The position numbers were made by a program, and so were the translations under genes. Below, piece after piece: positions 27,496-37,039 of a DNA stretch of 64,000 bases; the stretch's first letter is position 1, and every line of letters starts with the position of its first letter. The DNA is from UBA7672 sp963718145 (GTDB lineage: Bacteria > Pseudomonadota > Alphaproteobacteria > Caulobacterales > Hyphomonadaceae): contig CAVQYJ010000004.1 in assembly GCA_963718145.1 (NCBI GenBank), positions 62,001 to 126,000 of the forward strand, in the 5' to 3' direction. The notes under the pieces are model-generated. The model saw nothing but the letters and a program-made list of their open reading frames with translations. It had not been told where the DNA came from and searched no databases.

Positions 27496-28140
27496 ATGGC
27501 TCAGGACGATTCCCTCAAGATGACCGCGGAACCGGAAGCCGGCAGGGCGGAACTCCGCCGCGCCGCCTTCCTCAAGGCAGCGCGCGAGGTGTTCCTCGAA
27601 TACGGCTACGAAGCCGCCAACATGGCGGAAATCGTAAAGCGGGCAGGGGGTTCGCTGTCCACACTGTACGGCCAGTTCGGCGGAAAGAAGGGCCTGTTCG
27701 AGGCGATGATCGATGCGCGGGTAAACGATCTCGCCGCGCAGATGCATATCGAACTTGCCGCCCACGCTCCCCTTCGCGAGGGGCTGCGGCGAATTGGCGA
27801 GACATTCCTCACCAAGCAGGTCGAGGATGAATCCCTCGATGTGTTCCGGCTCATGGTCGCCCAGGCGAAGAAATTTCCCGACTTGGCGGCCAACTGGAGC
27901 AAGCGCGGAACGGAAATCGTCCGCAAGGCGCTCGCAGACTATCTTGTAGACCGGGCCAAGGCCGGGGAAATCCGCATCAGCAACCCTGATCTCGCCGCTT
28001 CAGTGTTCTTCGACCTGTTGCGCGCGCGTATCCAGTATCGCGCCCTGCTCAACGCCAGCTACACGCCGACGGAGGCGGAGATCCGCGATACCGTCGATCG
28101 GGCAGTGAAGGTGTTCGTCGGCGGGATCGAGGCGATCTGA
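27496..28140 (+). CDS. TetR/AcrR-family repressor
   Basis: 214 residues from the ATG at 27496; a TTG at 27451 in frame would extend it by 15 residues, and neither has an ideal ribosome site. N-terminal HTH (about 25-70): ELRRAAFLKAAREVFLEYGY, then EIVKRAGGSLSTLYGQFGGK, followed by an all-helical ligand domain with WSKRGTEIVRKAL. It is divergent from the EmrAB-type pump and next to a 24-base palindrome, so it very likely represses the pump until a toxic ligand binds. Confidence 0.9.
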   Translation: MAQDDSLKMTAEPEAGRAELRRAAFLKAAREVFLEYGYEAANMAEIVKRAGGSLSTLYGQFGGKKGLFEAMIDARVNDLAAQMHIELAAHAPLREGLRRIGETFLTKQVEDESLDVFRLMVAQAKKFPDLAANWSKRGTEIVRKALADYLVDRAKAGEIRISNPDLAASVFFDLLRARIQYRALLNASYTPTEAEIRDTVDRAVKVFVGGIEAI

Positions 28141-28143
28141 ACC

Positions 28144-28638
28144 CTACTTGCAGCGAACCCACGAATAGTTGGTGGGCCGTTGGCCGTCCATTCGCGAGAT
28201 CGTCGCTTCGAGGCCCTTCTTTGTGGCGCGATAGCTGATGCGCTGCGGATAATCATGCTCGGGATTCTCAAAGGTAACAGACGTGGCCGCTATGGGCTTC
28301 CCATTCGGCGTTATGGTCGGCGTCATGGTTGCCTCCGAGAAAATGACCGGCCTCTGGCCGTCCGGCGAGGCGGTATAGGCGGCCATGGGCTGGCGCAGGT
28401 CGATGCGCGATTGTTCGAAGAAGCCGAGCTGCGCGCCTTGCATGGTCGTGGCATAGCCGAACATCACGCCGCCGCGCGGCAATGACCAGACTTCCTGATT
28501 GGCGCCGTCGGCGGAAATCCAGCAGCCGGTCATGAAGGCAAGCCGGCCCGCAGTCGCCGGATCGGGTCCGGACGCGCAGGCGCCAATCGTAGTCGCGCAG
28601 AGGGCGACGGCGAAGAAAGATCGGATGCGTGCGGTCAT
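28144..28638 (-). CDS. DUF6265-type lipoprotein
   Basis: 164 residues from the ATG at 28638 (GGGGA ribosome site). Signal peptide with lipobox IGAC. The mature part has LAFMTGCWISADGANQEVWS, GGVMFGYATTM and FENPEHDYPQRISYR, the signature of a lipocalin-like beta-barrel family of unknown function (the FLxGxW ... F.N..HDFPQ.I.Y pattern). Probably a periplasmic, membrane-anchored protein that may bind a small hydrophobic ligand. It ends 3 bases after the stop of the convergent TetR gene. Confidence 0.75.
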   Translation of the reverse strand: MTARIRSFFAVALCATTIGACASGPDPATAGRLAFMTGCWISADGANQEVWSLPRGGVMFGYATTMQGAQLGFFEQSRIDLRQPMAAYTASPDGQRPVIFSEATMTPTITPNGKPIAATSVTFENPEHDYPQRISYRATKKGLEATISRMDGQRPTNYSWVRCK

Positions 28639-28751
28639 GGCAGTCCCCACGGAGCAAAAGGATCTGGGCGAGACCTAGCGCAGGCGGGGGCAATGCGACA
28701 AGCGCGCGTTGTGGATCAACTCGGCACGCGCTAGCGGGGCGTCACATTGCC

Positions 28752-30140
28752 TTACGGTTTGGCGATACCGTCTCGCGTGTCGGGCGCTGCGGTCGCGGCG
28801 GCCGGAATCGTCGAGAACGCGGGTCCGGGCGCCGGTTCTGCAGCGGCGACAAGGACCTTTTCGGTGATCTCGGCATCGCGGATCGCATCGATCCGGGCCT
28901 TCTCCGACTTGAACGCCTCAAGCTGCGCGCCGGCGAGCTTGCGGCCCGTCGGCAGCTTCAGCGTCATCGCATTCATCGGCTTGCCGCTGATATAGACCTC
29001 GTAGTGCAGGTGCGGGCCAGTCGACTGGCCGGTTGTGCCAACATAGCCGATCACCTCGCCTTGGCGCACATGACTGCCGCGACGGATGCCCTTCGCGAAG
29101 CCGTTCATGTGCGCGTAGGCGGTCTCGTAGCCGTTGGCGTGCTGGATCCTGATATAGTTGCCGAAGGTCGAATACGGACCCGCGCGCTCGACCACGCCAT
29201 TGCCTGCTGCGTAGATCGGAGTGCCGCGTGGGGCCGCGAAGTCGGTTCCCTTGTGCATCTTGGTGTAGCCGAGGATCGGGTGCCTGCGGTTGCCGAAGCC
29301 CGACGACAGCCGCGCGCCGTTGATCGGAGTCTTCATCAGGAACTTCTTCGCGCTCTGGCCTTGGTCGTCGAAATAATCGACGATGCCGTCGTCCGAGGGC
29401 TTGTAGCGGTAGAAGTTCTTGGTGAGCGCTGCGCCTTCGAGCGAGGCCATCAGCATGTTGCCGGCCTTCACTTCCGCGCCACGCTCGTCGTCGAACGTCT
29501 CGTAGAGGAACTCGAAATGGTCGCCCGGCTGCATCTCGCGCTGGAAGTCGATGTCGTAACCGAAAATCGTCGCGTAGTCGACGACCTGCTGGTCGCCCGC
29601 GCCGAGACTGAGGGCCGTCTCGTAGATCGAGGTCTCGATATCGCCGGCGACGAAGTTGTATCCCGCCGACATTTCCGTCTTGAGTTCGTGCGTCGTCCAA
29701 GCGCCATCGAGGCCGCGCGAGACGAGGACCTGGCGCTCGACTTCGGGACGCAGGCTGATGCCGGAGAGCTTGACGCCGCCGGTCGATGGATCGGTTTCCA
29801 TCCACGCGGTAACGTCGTCGCCCGGACGCATGTTGCGCAGGTCGGTGATCTGGCTTGCCGCGAAGACGGCGCCGTTGGCCTCCTCGCGGGATGCGCCGAG
29901 GCGGTCGAGCACGGAAGACAGCGTCTCATTCCGCTGGACCGACACGCGCTTCATTTCGCGCGATGCGGGTTCGAGCTGGTCGACGCTCGTGAGGGACGCG
30001 AGAAGCAGTCGCGGATCGGGCGCCGCGTCCGCAGTTGCGGCCTCGACAGGCCGCGCGCTTGCGCCGGCGAAAACCAGTCCAGTCCCCATGAGAGCAGCCG
30101 CAGCTACTCCCAGCCCCCACTCAAACCAAGTGTTTTTCAT
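28752..30140 (-). CDS. M23-family zinc metallopeptidase (murein hydrolase)
   Basis: 462 residues starting MKNTWFEWGLG (30140, GGAG ribosome site), with one N-terminal membrane segment or signal. A LysM-like or OapA-like middle region (RVSVQRNETLSSVLDRLG about 80-100, further beta domain) precedes the LytM catalytic domain: SSGFGNRRHPILGYTKMHKG with the first zinc ligands HKGTDFAAP near 296, and HLHYEV near 377. It cleaves peptidoglycan cross-bridges in the periplasm. A disordered Ala/Pro-rich tail ends the protein. Divergent from the YdbH-type gene at 30285, with the shared promoter region in between. Confidence 0.92.
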   Translation of the reverse strand: MKNTWFEWGLGVAAAALMGTGLVFAGASARPVEAATADAAPDPRLLLASLTSVDQLEPASREMKRVSVQRNETLSSVLDRLGASREEANGAVFAASQITDLRNMRPGDDVTAWMETDPSTGGVKLSGISLRPEVERQVLVSRGLDGAWTTHELKTEMSAGYNFVAGDIETSIYETALSLGAGDQQVVDYATIFGYDIDFQREMQPGDHFEFLYETFDDERGAEVKAGNMLMASLEGAALTKNFYRYKPSDDGIVDYFDDQGQSAKKFLMKTPINGARLSSGFGNRRHPILGYTKMHKGTDFAAPRGTPIYAAGNGVVERAGPYSTFGNYIRIQHANGYETAYAHMNGFAKGIRRGSHVRQGEVIGYVGTTGQSTGPHLHYEVYISGKPMNAMTLKLPTGRKLAGAQLEAFKSEKARIDAIRDAEITEKVLVAAAEPAPGPAFSTIPAAATAAPDTRDGIAKP

Positions 30141-30284
30141 GGGTGCTCCAGAAGTTCCTTTCGGAACGGAAACCGGCCGCTGCACTATTTCCCCTCATCG
30201 CTTGTCGATGCGCTGCGGGCCGAAGCAACTAAGTAAAAACGTTTGGCTGCTTTTCGACAAGAACGAATGCATATTTTGCCCGAG

Positions 30285-33200
30285 ATGACTGAAGAAAAAC
30301 TTGAGAACCCGCTGCCAAAACAGCGCAAACGCTGGCGATTTCGCCTGATTGGCGCCGCATTGCTGCTTTTGGTCGCGCTGCTCGTGGTGTTTCGGCAGCA
30401 TGTCGCCGGGGGAATCGCCCAAGGCATCTGTGCGGGCCAGAATCTCACCTGCAGGTTAACCGTGAGCCGCCTCGACTTCGGAGGGCTCACCTTCAAAGGC
30501 CTCGCAATTGCGGGCCCGAAAGCTCAGAAGCCTGCCCTCTCCGCCGATCGTCTCGCGATCGATCTGACATGGGATTCGCTCTTCTCACCGCGTGCTTCAA
30601 TGATCGGCGGCGACGAGATCACCCTGCGCGTCGATCTCTCCGGCGCCCGCCCGATTCTCGGCGATCTTGACGCGGCGGTGAAGAACTTCACCAAAGGTCC
30701 GGCGAAGCCCGGCCCGATGCCGCAGCTCGACTTCAAGTCGCTTCGCGTCATCGGCGAGACGCCAGGCGGGCCCGTGGAAGCGCGCGGGCAGGTCGTCGCA
30801 ACGGGGCCCGACGACTTCGTGATCGCGCTCAATGCGGCGCCCTCGAAGCTTGCGCTCTATGGCGCGGAACTCGATCTCGCCGGCGCGCAGCTCAACGCCG
30901 CGGTGAAGGGCGGGGCGATCTCCGCAAAGGCCCAGCTCGGACTCGTCACATTCAAGACAGCCAACTCCGACATCTCCGACGTCAGGCTGGACATGTCGCT
31001 GGAACAATCCGCAGGCGTGCTGCGCGGGGCGGGCACGGCAAGCCTTGGCGCCGTCGATCTCAGGAACACCAAGCTCGCGAGCGCCGAGGCGAAGGCAAGC
31101 GTCGAATCCGCGGCCGTCGATCCTGCGGCGCTCGATTTCAACGCGTGGGTTGCGAACGTCCGGAAGCTTTCGCTCAACGCCACCGCAGGTCCCGGCGCGA
31201 TCGAGGGAATTGCGTGGGACAAGGGCATGCTCACCGCGCTGATCGAACCGCGCGCCGACGGCGGCTCTGGCGGCGACATCTCCTTCGTGGCGGACAGGGT
31301 GAAGCTGAAACCGGGCTCGGCCGACCAGCTTCGGATCGATGGGAGGATTGATCTCCCCTCAGGCGGGCGTCCGAGCGCGCAGGGAACGGCAGCCTGGATC
31401 GGCGGCAGCCTCACGGCGGAACAGCGCGATGATCTGGCGAAAGCGCTGTCGGATCCTTTCATGGCGGCGCTGCCGACCTTCGGCGCCGCGATTGCTCGCG
31501 CGGCGGAACGTGCAGGGCAGGCATTCGAGATTGCCACGCCATGGTCGATAGCAGCCACGGAATCCGGCTTCGACATTTCCACGCGCACCGCCCAGATCAA
31601 GTCGGCCAGCGGTCTCCTGATCAAGGCGGCGCCGGCTTCGGACCGGCAGGAAAGCGTGACCTGGAGCACGGCGAATGGCGGCCGCTGGTCGGCGGCAGGA
31701 TCCCTCAGCCTGTCCGGCGGCGGTGCGCCGGGCGTCACGATCGACCTGGTGCGAGCGACAGGCCACGGCGAGGACGTCTCCTTGGCCGGCGCCGCAAAAC
31801 TCGCCTCGTGGCGTGTGGGCGATGATGTCCTCGCCGCCGAAGCCACCGGCCTCGAATTCGACACTCGCAGCGATGGCGGCGGTGCGGCCGGCCAGTTCAC
31901 CGTGCGTCTCGATGGCGGCCTCGGCGGCGGCGTATGGAAAGATGCGGAAGCGACCGGCCAGGTCAGGGCGGCATGGTCGAAAGGCGCCTTCTACGCCGAA
32001 GCCCCGCGGGGCCTCGTGATCCAGTGGAAGGAAGGCAAGTATGGCGGCCTGACGATCGGCGCCAGTGCGCTGCACTATGTGCCAAGGGGGCGCCTCGCCG
32101 AGCAGAGTGGCAAGGCCATTGTCGGCCAGGGGTCGCTGGCGAAGCTCGTTGTGCCGGTGACGTCCGAGGGCTACTCGGCCAAGGCCTCGCTCGGCGCCAC
32201 GGCGATCAATTGGCGTGCCGAGGGCGGCATGCAGATCGGTTTCAACGCGGAACCCTCTACGATCGACCTCAACTGGGCCGAGCGCACCACGCCCGTCACG
32301 ATCCAGGATGTCAGCGGCACGCTCGACCTGCGCGATGGCTGGCGTGTGAAGGGCGGCTTCTCGGGCGGCGAGGCCAGGGCGGCGGAAGCCACGATCTCGG
32401 GCCTCGCCGGCAAGTTCGATATCGGCGGCGAGGGCGGCGACCTCAACGGCGCCGTCAGCGACGTCGCGATGCGCATCTTCGATCCGTTGCCGGAGGCCAC
32501 GCGCCGGTACGAGGAGGCAAGGTTCGAAGGGGCAGCCACGCTGCTGAAGAGCGTAGCGACCTTCACCGGCCAGTTCACGCTTGCACGGCCCGCCATCCAG
32601 ATTGCCAGCATTCGCGGCGCACACAGTCTCAAGACCGGCTCAGGCTCGCTGACATTCGAGCCGACCCCGCTGATCTTCGTACCGCGCGCCTTCCAGCCCT
32701 ACCATCTTTCCTCGCTGCTGCGCGGTCCCGCCAACGTCACCGGCCGCGCGGATATCTCCGGCGGCGCATCGTGGTCGGAGGACGGCGTCACGTCGAACGC
32801 CACGCTCGACCTGCGCAGAATCGGCTTCGTGCTGTCAACCGCGGGCATCTTTGAAGGCGTCAATGGCAAGGTCGAGATCTCCGACCTCCTGAACATGAAG
32901 TCCGAGCCCAACCAGACGATCACGCTCGACAAGGTGACGCTCGGCCTGCCGATCGAGAAGGGCGCGATCCACTTCCAGTTGATCGGCTACGATGCGATCC
33001 GCCTCGAAGGCGCCGAATGGCCGTTCGTCGGCGGCTCGATCCGCATCAAGCCCATCGACTTCAGGTTCGGCGATGTGGAAAACCGCATCATCGCTCAGGC
33101 GGTGAACTGGGATCTCAACACCATCGTCGAGCAGTTCAAGGTGCCCGACGTGAAGCTCTCCGGAACCATCAGCGGAGACATTCCTGTTTCATTCAGCACC

Positions 33201-33557
33201 GGTTCAGCCTCGATCGACAATGCTCAGCTCGAAGCCTCCAATGTCGGAGGCAAGATTCAGTATACCGGTTCCACCGGCGACGCAGCGGCGCAGGCGGACT
33301 CCAACGCCAAGATGCTGTTCGATGCGCTGAAGGACTTCCGCTACGAGGTGCTGAAAGTGGGCGTGAACGGAGACATTGCAGACAGGATAGTGTTGTCCAT
33401 GCAGCTGCTCGGTCGCAATCCGACCGTGCTGGACGGCGCCCAGTTCAAGCTGGGAATCTCCATAGACAGCGCCCTTATGGAGCTGCTGAACACCACGCAA
33501 TGGCGCTCTCGCATAGGCGATGCGGTGACCGGCGCAGTTGTGGGAGCCCCCAATTGA
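30285..33557 (+). CDS. ydbH: YdbH-type AsmA-like intermembrane lipid transport protein
   Basis: About 1090 residues, with one N-terminal membrane helix (FRLIGAALLLLVALLVVF) after a basic cytosolic stretch. The rest is a very long beta-rich periplasmic part typical of AsmA-like bridge proteins. The C-terminal region (FEGVNGKVEISDLLNMKSEP, GAIHFQLIG, VPDVKLSGTISGDIPVSF, ending with repeats of GDIADRIVLSMQLLGRNP) matches the YdbH family. YdbH carries phospholipids between inner and outer membrane together with the lipoprotein YnbE, whose gene follows. The start is uncertain: ATG at 30285 or 30267. Confidence 0.85.
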   Translation: MTEEKLENPLPKQRKRWRFRLIGAALLLLVALLVVFRQHVAGGIAQGICAGQNLTCRLTVSRLDFGGLTFKGLAIAGPKAQKPALSADRLAIDLTWDSLFSPRASMIGGDEITLRVDLSGARPILGDLDAAVKNFTKGPAKPGPMPQLDFKSLRVIGETPGGPVEARGQVVATGPDDFVIALNAAPSKLALYGAELDLAGAQLNAAVKGGAISAKAQLGLVTFKTANSDISDVRLDMSLEQSAGVLRGAGTASLGAVDLRNTKLASAEAKASVESAAVDPAALDFNAWVANVRKLSLNATAGPGAIEGIAWDKGMLTALIEPRADGGSGGDISFVADRVKLKPGSADQLRIDGRIDLPSGGRPSAQGTAAWIGGSLTAEQRDDLAKALSDPFMAALPTFGAAIARAAERAGQAFEIATPWSIAATESGFDISTRTAQIKSASGLLIKAAPASDRQESVTWSTANGGRWSAAGSLSLSGGGAPGVTIDLVRATGHGEDVSLAGAAKLASWRVGDDVLAAEATGLEFDTRSDGGGAAGQFTVRLDGGLGGGVWKDAEATGQVRAAWSKGAFYAEAPRGLVIQWKEGKYGGLTIGASALHYVPRGRLAEQSGKAIVGQGSLAKLVVPVTSEGYSAKASLGATAINWRAEGGMQIGFNAEPSTIDLNWAERTTPVTIQDVSGTLDLRDGWRVKGGFSGGEARAAEATISGLAGKFDIGGEGGDLNGAVSDVAMRIFDPLPEATRRYEEARFEGAATLLKSVATFTGQFTLARPAIQIASIRGAHSLKTGSGSLTFEPTPLIFVPRAFQPYHLSSLLRGPANVTGRADISGGASWSEDGVTSNATLDLRRIGFVLSTAGIFEGVNGKVEISDLLNMKSEPNQTITLDKVTLGLPIEKGAIHFQLIGYDAIRLEGAEWPFVGGSIRIKPIDFRFGDVENRIIAQAVNWDLNTIVEQFKVPDVKLSGTISGDIPVSFSTGSASIDNAQLEASNVGGKIQYTGSTGDAAAQADSNAKMLFDALKDFRYEVLKVGVNGDIADRIVLSMQLLGRNPTVLDGAQFKLGISIDSALMELLNTTQWRSRIGDAVTGAVVGAPN

Positions 33558-33607
33558 CGAAGCGCGTTAATAGGGGAAGGTTCGACCCGCTGATCAAGGA
33601 GCGGCTC

Positions 33608-33805
33608 ATGCCGATGAAAACACTGCTGTCGGCCGGGGCTGTCGCGATCGCGGCAAGCGCAGCAGGCTGTGCGCCGACGATCAAGCTTGCCGCCCCCGAC
33701 AAGCCCATTGAGATCAATCTGAACGTCAAGATCGACCAGGAAGTTCGGGTCCGTATCGACAAGGACCTCGAAGACCTGATCGCCAAGAACCCAGATTTGT
33801 TCTGA
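33608..33805 (+). CDS. ynbE: YnbE-family lipoprotein
   Basis: 65 residues behind an AAGGAG ribosome site. Signal peptide with lipobox SAAGC (C about 20), then KPIEINLNVKIDQEVRVRID, which is the core of the YnbE family. In E. coli YnbE is an outer-membrane lipoprotein that stacks with the C-terminus of YdbH to complete a hydrophobic bridge. The order ydbH-ynbE-ydbL is conserved here with short gaps (50 and 21 bases). Confidence 0.9.
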   Translation: MPMKTLLSAGAVAIAASAAGCAPTIKLAAPDKPIEINLNVKIDQEVRVRIDKDLEDLIAKNPDLF

Positions 33806-33826
33806 GGCAGGAAAAGGAGCCTCATC

Positions 33827-34183
33827 ATGAGCATGATCAGAAACATTCTCGCAGCCGTCGCCGCCATGTTCGCGGCCGCGACTCTGATGACCGCCTACGC
33901 CGCCGATCCCGTGATCGAGCAGGCAAAGGCGCAAGGCATCATCGGAGAGATGTACACCGGCTATCTCGGCATCGTTGATCCGTCGAAGGCCTCGGCCGAT
34001 CTCAAGCGCCGGGTGGATGAAGTCAACGCCGGCCGTCTGCAGGCCTACACCGACGTCGCGCAGAAGAATGGCCAGACCGTCCAGGTCGTCGCCGGCCTCG
34101 CCGCGCAGAAGCAGGCCGAGCGCGCCCAGTCGGGCGAACTCGTGAAGCCCGGCGCCAGCGATCCCTGGACGAAGATGCAGTAG
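33827..34183 (+). CDS. ydbL: YdbL-family (DUF1318) periplasmic protein
   Basis: 118 residues with AAGGAG upstream and a signal peptide ending near AYAAD (about 26). The mature part IEQAKAQGIIGEMYTGYLGI, VDEVNAGRLQAYTDVAQKNG and VVAGLAAQKQAER is the DUF1318/YdbL pattern. In E. coli YdbL acts as a chaperone-like partner that controls YdbH-YnbE assembly. Third gene of the operon. Confidence 0.9.
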   Translation: MSMIRNILAAVAAMFAAATLMTAYAADPVIEQAKAQGIIGEMYTGYLGIVDPSKASADLKRRVDEVNAGRLQAYTDVAQKNGQTVQVVAGLAAQKQAERAQSGELVKPGASDPWTKMQ

Positions 34184-34207
34184 ACATCAGGAGGGCAGGC
34201 AGACCCG

Positions 34208-34483
34208 GTGTCTCGCAAAACCCTCCTGATCCTCGCGCTCGTTCTGGTTCCGGTTGCGGTGATCTCAGTCCTTGCCTCGACAGGCTGGGCCACTTTTCTC
34301 ATCCCGCGCTTTCCCAACGCGAACTTCGTCATCGCCTTTACGGTGGGCGCCACGGCGACAGTTCTCTTGTCGGTGGGCCTGTTCGCGCTTGTCTTCTTCA
34401 GTTCGCGGCGCGGTTTCGATGATCGGGCCCAGGACATCCAGGACGACCCGGCCGGGAGCCGACAGGACTCGGATGGGACATGA
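34208..34483 (+). CDS. Small two-helix membrane protein
   Basis: 91 residues from GTG 34208, with AGGAGGG about 13 bases upstream. Two hydrophobic segments (about 4-24 and 38-65) and an acidic, soluble C-terminal tail (DDRAQDIQDDPAG). No family recognised. Same strand and 24 bases after ydbL, so possibly part of that operon. The next gene, chpT, has its own ribosome site and two GANTC sites upstream (34514, 34537). Confidence 0.55.
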   Translation: MSRKTLLILALVLVPVAVISVLASTGWATFLIPRFPNANFVIAFTVGATATVLLSVGLFALVFFSSRRGFDDRAQDIQDDPAGSRQDSDGT

Positions 34484-34570
34484 AAATTAGGGAAAAATTC
34501 CAGGCTTGGCGCGGACTCGAAATCCGCTAGCTTCCCGATTCGTTTTGACGGGCTCGGGAGACAACGAGAG

Positions 34571-35212
34571 ATGGAATCCTCCAGGCTGGCGTCCTATGTC
34601 GCCTCTCGCATCTGCCACGATATCGCCTCGCCGCTGACGCCGCTCATGCAGAGCTGCGAGATGCTGTTCGACGATAGCATGGGCCCAGCCATGAAGGCTG
34701 AAGGCGAGAAGACCCTGCGGCACGCCATCGCGACGCTGGAAGCCAAGCTGCGCTTCCTGCGCTTTGCGGTCGGCAGCCAGGCGCTGAACGACGGCCCCGC
34801 CAACACCAACGAGGCGCGCGACCTGTTCCAGAAGCTTTTCGCGACCAATTCCAAGGTCGAACTCGACTGGCAGTGCCAGACCACACGCATCTCCAACCGG
34901 CAGATGCGCGTGCTGATGAACATCGCCCTGATGATGATCGATCCGGCGCACAAGGGCGTCTGCCGCGTCACCGTGAAGGAATCGGGCGACCAGCTCGTCC
35001 TCGACGTCGAGGCCCTCGGCCCGCTCTCGAACCTGAAGCAGGAAGTTCAGGAAGCACTCGCCGGCCGGGAGCCGCAGGGCGGCTGGGGCGGCGGCGCGGT
35101 GCAACCCTATTTCACCCGCCTCCTCGCCGAAGAGATCGGCATGACGCTTGAGGCTCGCACGCCTCCGGGCGCAGCCGGCATCACCTCCGTAGGCGCGCTC
35201 ACCATTCCCTGA
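34571..35212 (+). CDS. chpT: ChpT histidine phosphotransferase
   Basis: 213 residues, the family length. The ATG follows GGGAG. The phospho-accepting helix reads SRICHDIASPLTPLMQSCEM, with His16 as the acceptor. The C-terminal half is a degenerate kinase ATPase fold without ATP motifs (INRQMRVLMNIALMMIDPA region and the final TSVGALTIP). In Caulobacter ChpT relays phosphate from the kinase CckA to CtrA and CpdR. Here the target ctrA is 8.5 kb away in the same window. It is followed on the same strand by CheY-like, cheB and cheR genes. Confidence 0.92.
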   Translation: MESSRLASYVASRICHDIASPLTPLMQSCEMLFDDSMGPAMKAEGEKTLRHAIATLEAKLRFLRFAVGSQALNDGPANTNEARDLFQKLFATNSKVELDWQCQTTRISNRQMRVLMNIALMMIDPAHKGVCRVTVKESGDQLVLDVEALGPLSNLKQEVQEALAGREPQGGWGGGAVQPYFTRLLAEEIGMTLEARTPPGAAGITSVGALTIP

Positions 35213-35580
35213 TGCGCGTCGACGCCGCAGGCGCCGCTGGTCGAGTTAATACTCGTCAACAAAGTCTTAAGTCCAAGGTTGCGATCGCCGCTGCGGCCAT
35301 TGCGGCGAACGAAATCAGGGCCTTCGATCCCTGAACACGGATGTCGGCGCGGAAGACCGGGCAATCCTGTCGCCCTCTGGCTAGGCTGCAAATCCCGATG
35401 AAAGCGACGCGAGACGAGAAGGCGTTAACCTTGACGCTACCCGGCGCACCTATCGTCGCATCGTACCGCCTCGACGACAGCCTTCTGGTGATCCTGGACA
35501 TCGCCGGATGCTGCCCGGAGCGGGCGCTGAGGATGCAGCAGCCGCGGCGTAGACCCACGGCTCACTGGGAGAAGTTCGGC
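35213..35580. other. Gene-free space between chpT and the CheY-like gene
   Basis: 368 bases without a convincing gene. It contains several TTAA-type half sites (GAGTTAATACTCGTCAAC near 35243, TCTTAAGTCC near 35265, GCGTTAACC near 35424). The first resembles half of a CtrA box (TTAA, 7 bases, CAAC). CtrA control of the following chemotaxis genes is possible but the matches are incomplete. Confidence 0.3.
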
Positions 35581-35946
35581 ATGAAACGCTGTCTCATCGT
35601 GGACGATAGCCGCGTGGTTCGCAAAGTTGCGCGCCGCATCGTCGAGGATCTCCGCTTTGATGCGGACGAAGCCGCCGACGGCCAGCAGGCTCTCGAAACC
35701 TGCCGCAAGCAGATGCCGGACGCGGTGCTGCTCGACTGGAACATGCCGGTGATGAACGGCATCGACTTCCTGCGCGCCCTTCGCCGCGAGCCCGGCGGCG
35801 AGCGCCCCGTCGTCGTCTTCTGCACCACCGAGAACGACATGAGCCACATCGCCGAGGCCATGCGCTCGGGCGCCAACGAATACATCATGAAGCCGTTCGA
35901 CTCCGAGATCATCGAAGCCAAGTTCTCCGAAGTCGGACTCGTCTGA
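35581..35946 (+). CDS. Single-domain CheY-like response regulator
   Basis: 121 residues from the ATG at 35581 (GGGAGAAG ribosome site). A complete receiver: acid pair D8-D9, phospho-acceptor D52 in LLDWNMPVMNG, Thr81 and Lys103 in IMKPFDS. No output domain. It lies between chpT and cheB, so it may be a motility regulator acting on the flagellar motor (CheY) or one of the CheY-like adaptors that tune it. Which kinase phosphorylates it cannot be told from the window; no cheA or cheW is present here. Confidence 0.9.
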   Translation: MKRCLIVDDSRVVRKVARRIVEDLRFDADEAADGQQALETCRKQMPDAVLLDWNMPVMNGIDFLRALRREPGGERPVVVFCTTENDMSHIAEAMRSGANEYIMKPFDSEIIEAKFSEVGLV

Positions 35947-35956
35947 CAGCAATGAA

Positions 35957-37039
35957 GTGACAGCCGCCGCACGCCAGCCCAGCACAGATCGCCGGATCCG
36001 CGTGATGTTCGCGGACCACAGCGCGATCGTGCGCGGCTTCATGCGGCGCTGGATCGAGGACGACCACCGGATCGAACTGGTGCGCGCCTGTTCCGACGGC
36101 GCCCAGGCCGTAGCCGATGTCGCCGCCTGCCGTCCCGACGTGATCGTGCTCGACATCGACATGCCGAACATGGATGGCCTGACCGCTCTTCCGCTGCTGC
36201 GCAAGGCGGCCCCCGACGCCCGCATCGTCATGGCCTCCACGCTCACTGCCCACGGCGCCGCCGCCACGGTGAAGGCGCTGTCGCACGGCGCCGCCGATTT
36301 CGTCACCAAGCCCGAAGCCAGCGCCGTTGGCAGCGTCGACGCCTACAAGCGCGAATTGATCGAGAAGATCATTGCGCTTGGCGAGCGCGCCGCTTTCGCC
36401 GGCGTTTCGATGCGCGCGCCGAACTTCCGGCTCCGCGCCGGGCCCATGGCCGCCGGCCCCGCTTCCGTGATGGTCGTGGCCGCATCCACCGGCGGACCTA
36501 ACGCGCTGCAGGCTTTCCTCGCGCCAATCGCCCGCCGCATCGAGGCGCCGATCCTGATCGTGCAGCACATGCCCGCCAGTTTCACGCCTCTCTTCGCTGG
36601 CAAGCTGGAGCAGGCGACCGGCAAGCACTGCCGCGAAGCGCGCGACGGCGATACTCTCGCGCCTGGAACGATGCTGCTGGCTCCCGGGGATCATCACATG
36701 CGCATCGCCCGTTGCCCTGCCGGGCGAATGGTCCATCTCGACAAGGAGCAACAGGTCCACTTCTGCCGTCCCGCCGCCGATCCGCTTTTCGAAAGCGCCG
36801 CCGCAGCGTTCGGCCCGCGTGTGCTCGGCGTCGTGCTCACCGGCATCGGGCAGGACGGCGCTGCTGGCGCCGGCCGAATTGTCGAGGCAGGCGGGCGCGT
36901 GATCGTGCAGGACGAAGCGACCAGCGTGGTTTGGGGCATGCCTGGATCGGTCGCTAGGGCGGGCCACGCCGAAGCGATCAAGCCGCTGAGGGATCTCGCG
37001 CCGCTGGCGCTGAGGATGATGAACGGAGAGCGTGCGTGA
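35957..37039 (+). CDS. cheB: CheB protein-glutamate methylesterase
   Basis: 360 residues from GTG 35957. N-terminal receiver (about 13-130) with phospho-acceptor D66 in VLDIDMPNMDG. C-terminal esterase (about 170-355) with the catalytic triad elements VAASTGGP (Ser), VQHMP (His) and LTGIGQDG (Asp). Removes methyl groups from chemoreceptors, or deamidates them, for adaptation. Overlaps cheR by four bases, indicating coupled translation. Confidence 0.95.
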   Translation: MTAAARQPSTDRRIRVMFADHSAIVRGFMRRWIEDDHRIELVRACSDGAQAVADVAACRPDVIVLDIDMPNMDGLTALPLLRKAAPDARIVMASTLTAHGAAATVKALSHGAADFVTKPEASAVGSVDAYKRELIEKIIALGERAAFAGVSMRAPNFRLRAGPMAAGPASVMVVAASTGGPNALQAFLAPIARRIEAPILIVQHMPASFTPLFAGKLEQATGKHCREARDGDTLAPGTMLLAPGDHHMRIARCPAGRMVHLDKEQQVHFCRPAADPLFESAAAAFGPRVLGVVLTGIGQDGAAGAGRIVEAGGRVIVQDEATSVVWGMPGSVARAGHAEAIKPLRDLAPLALRMMNGERA

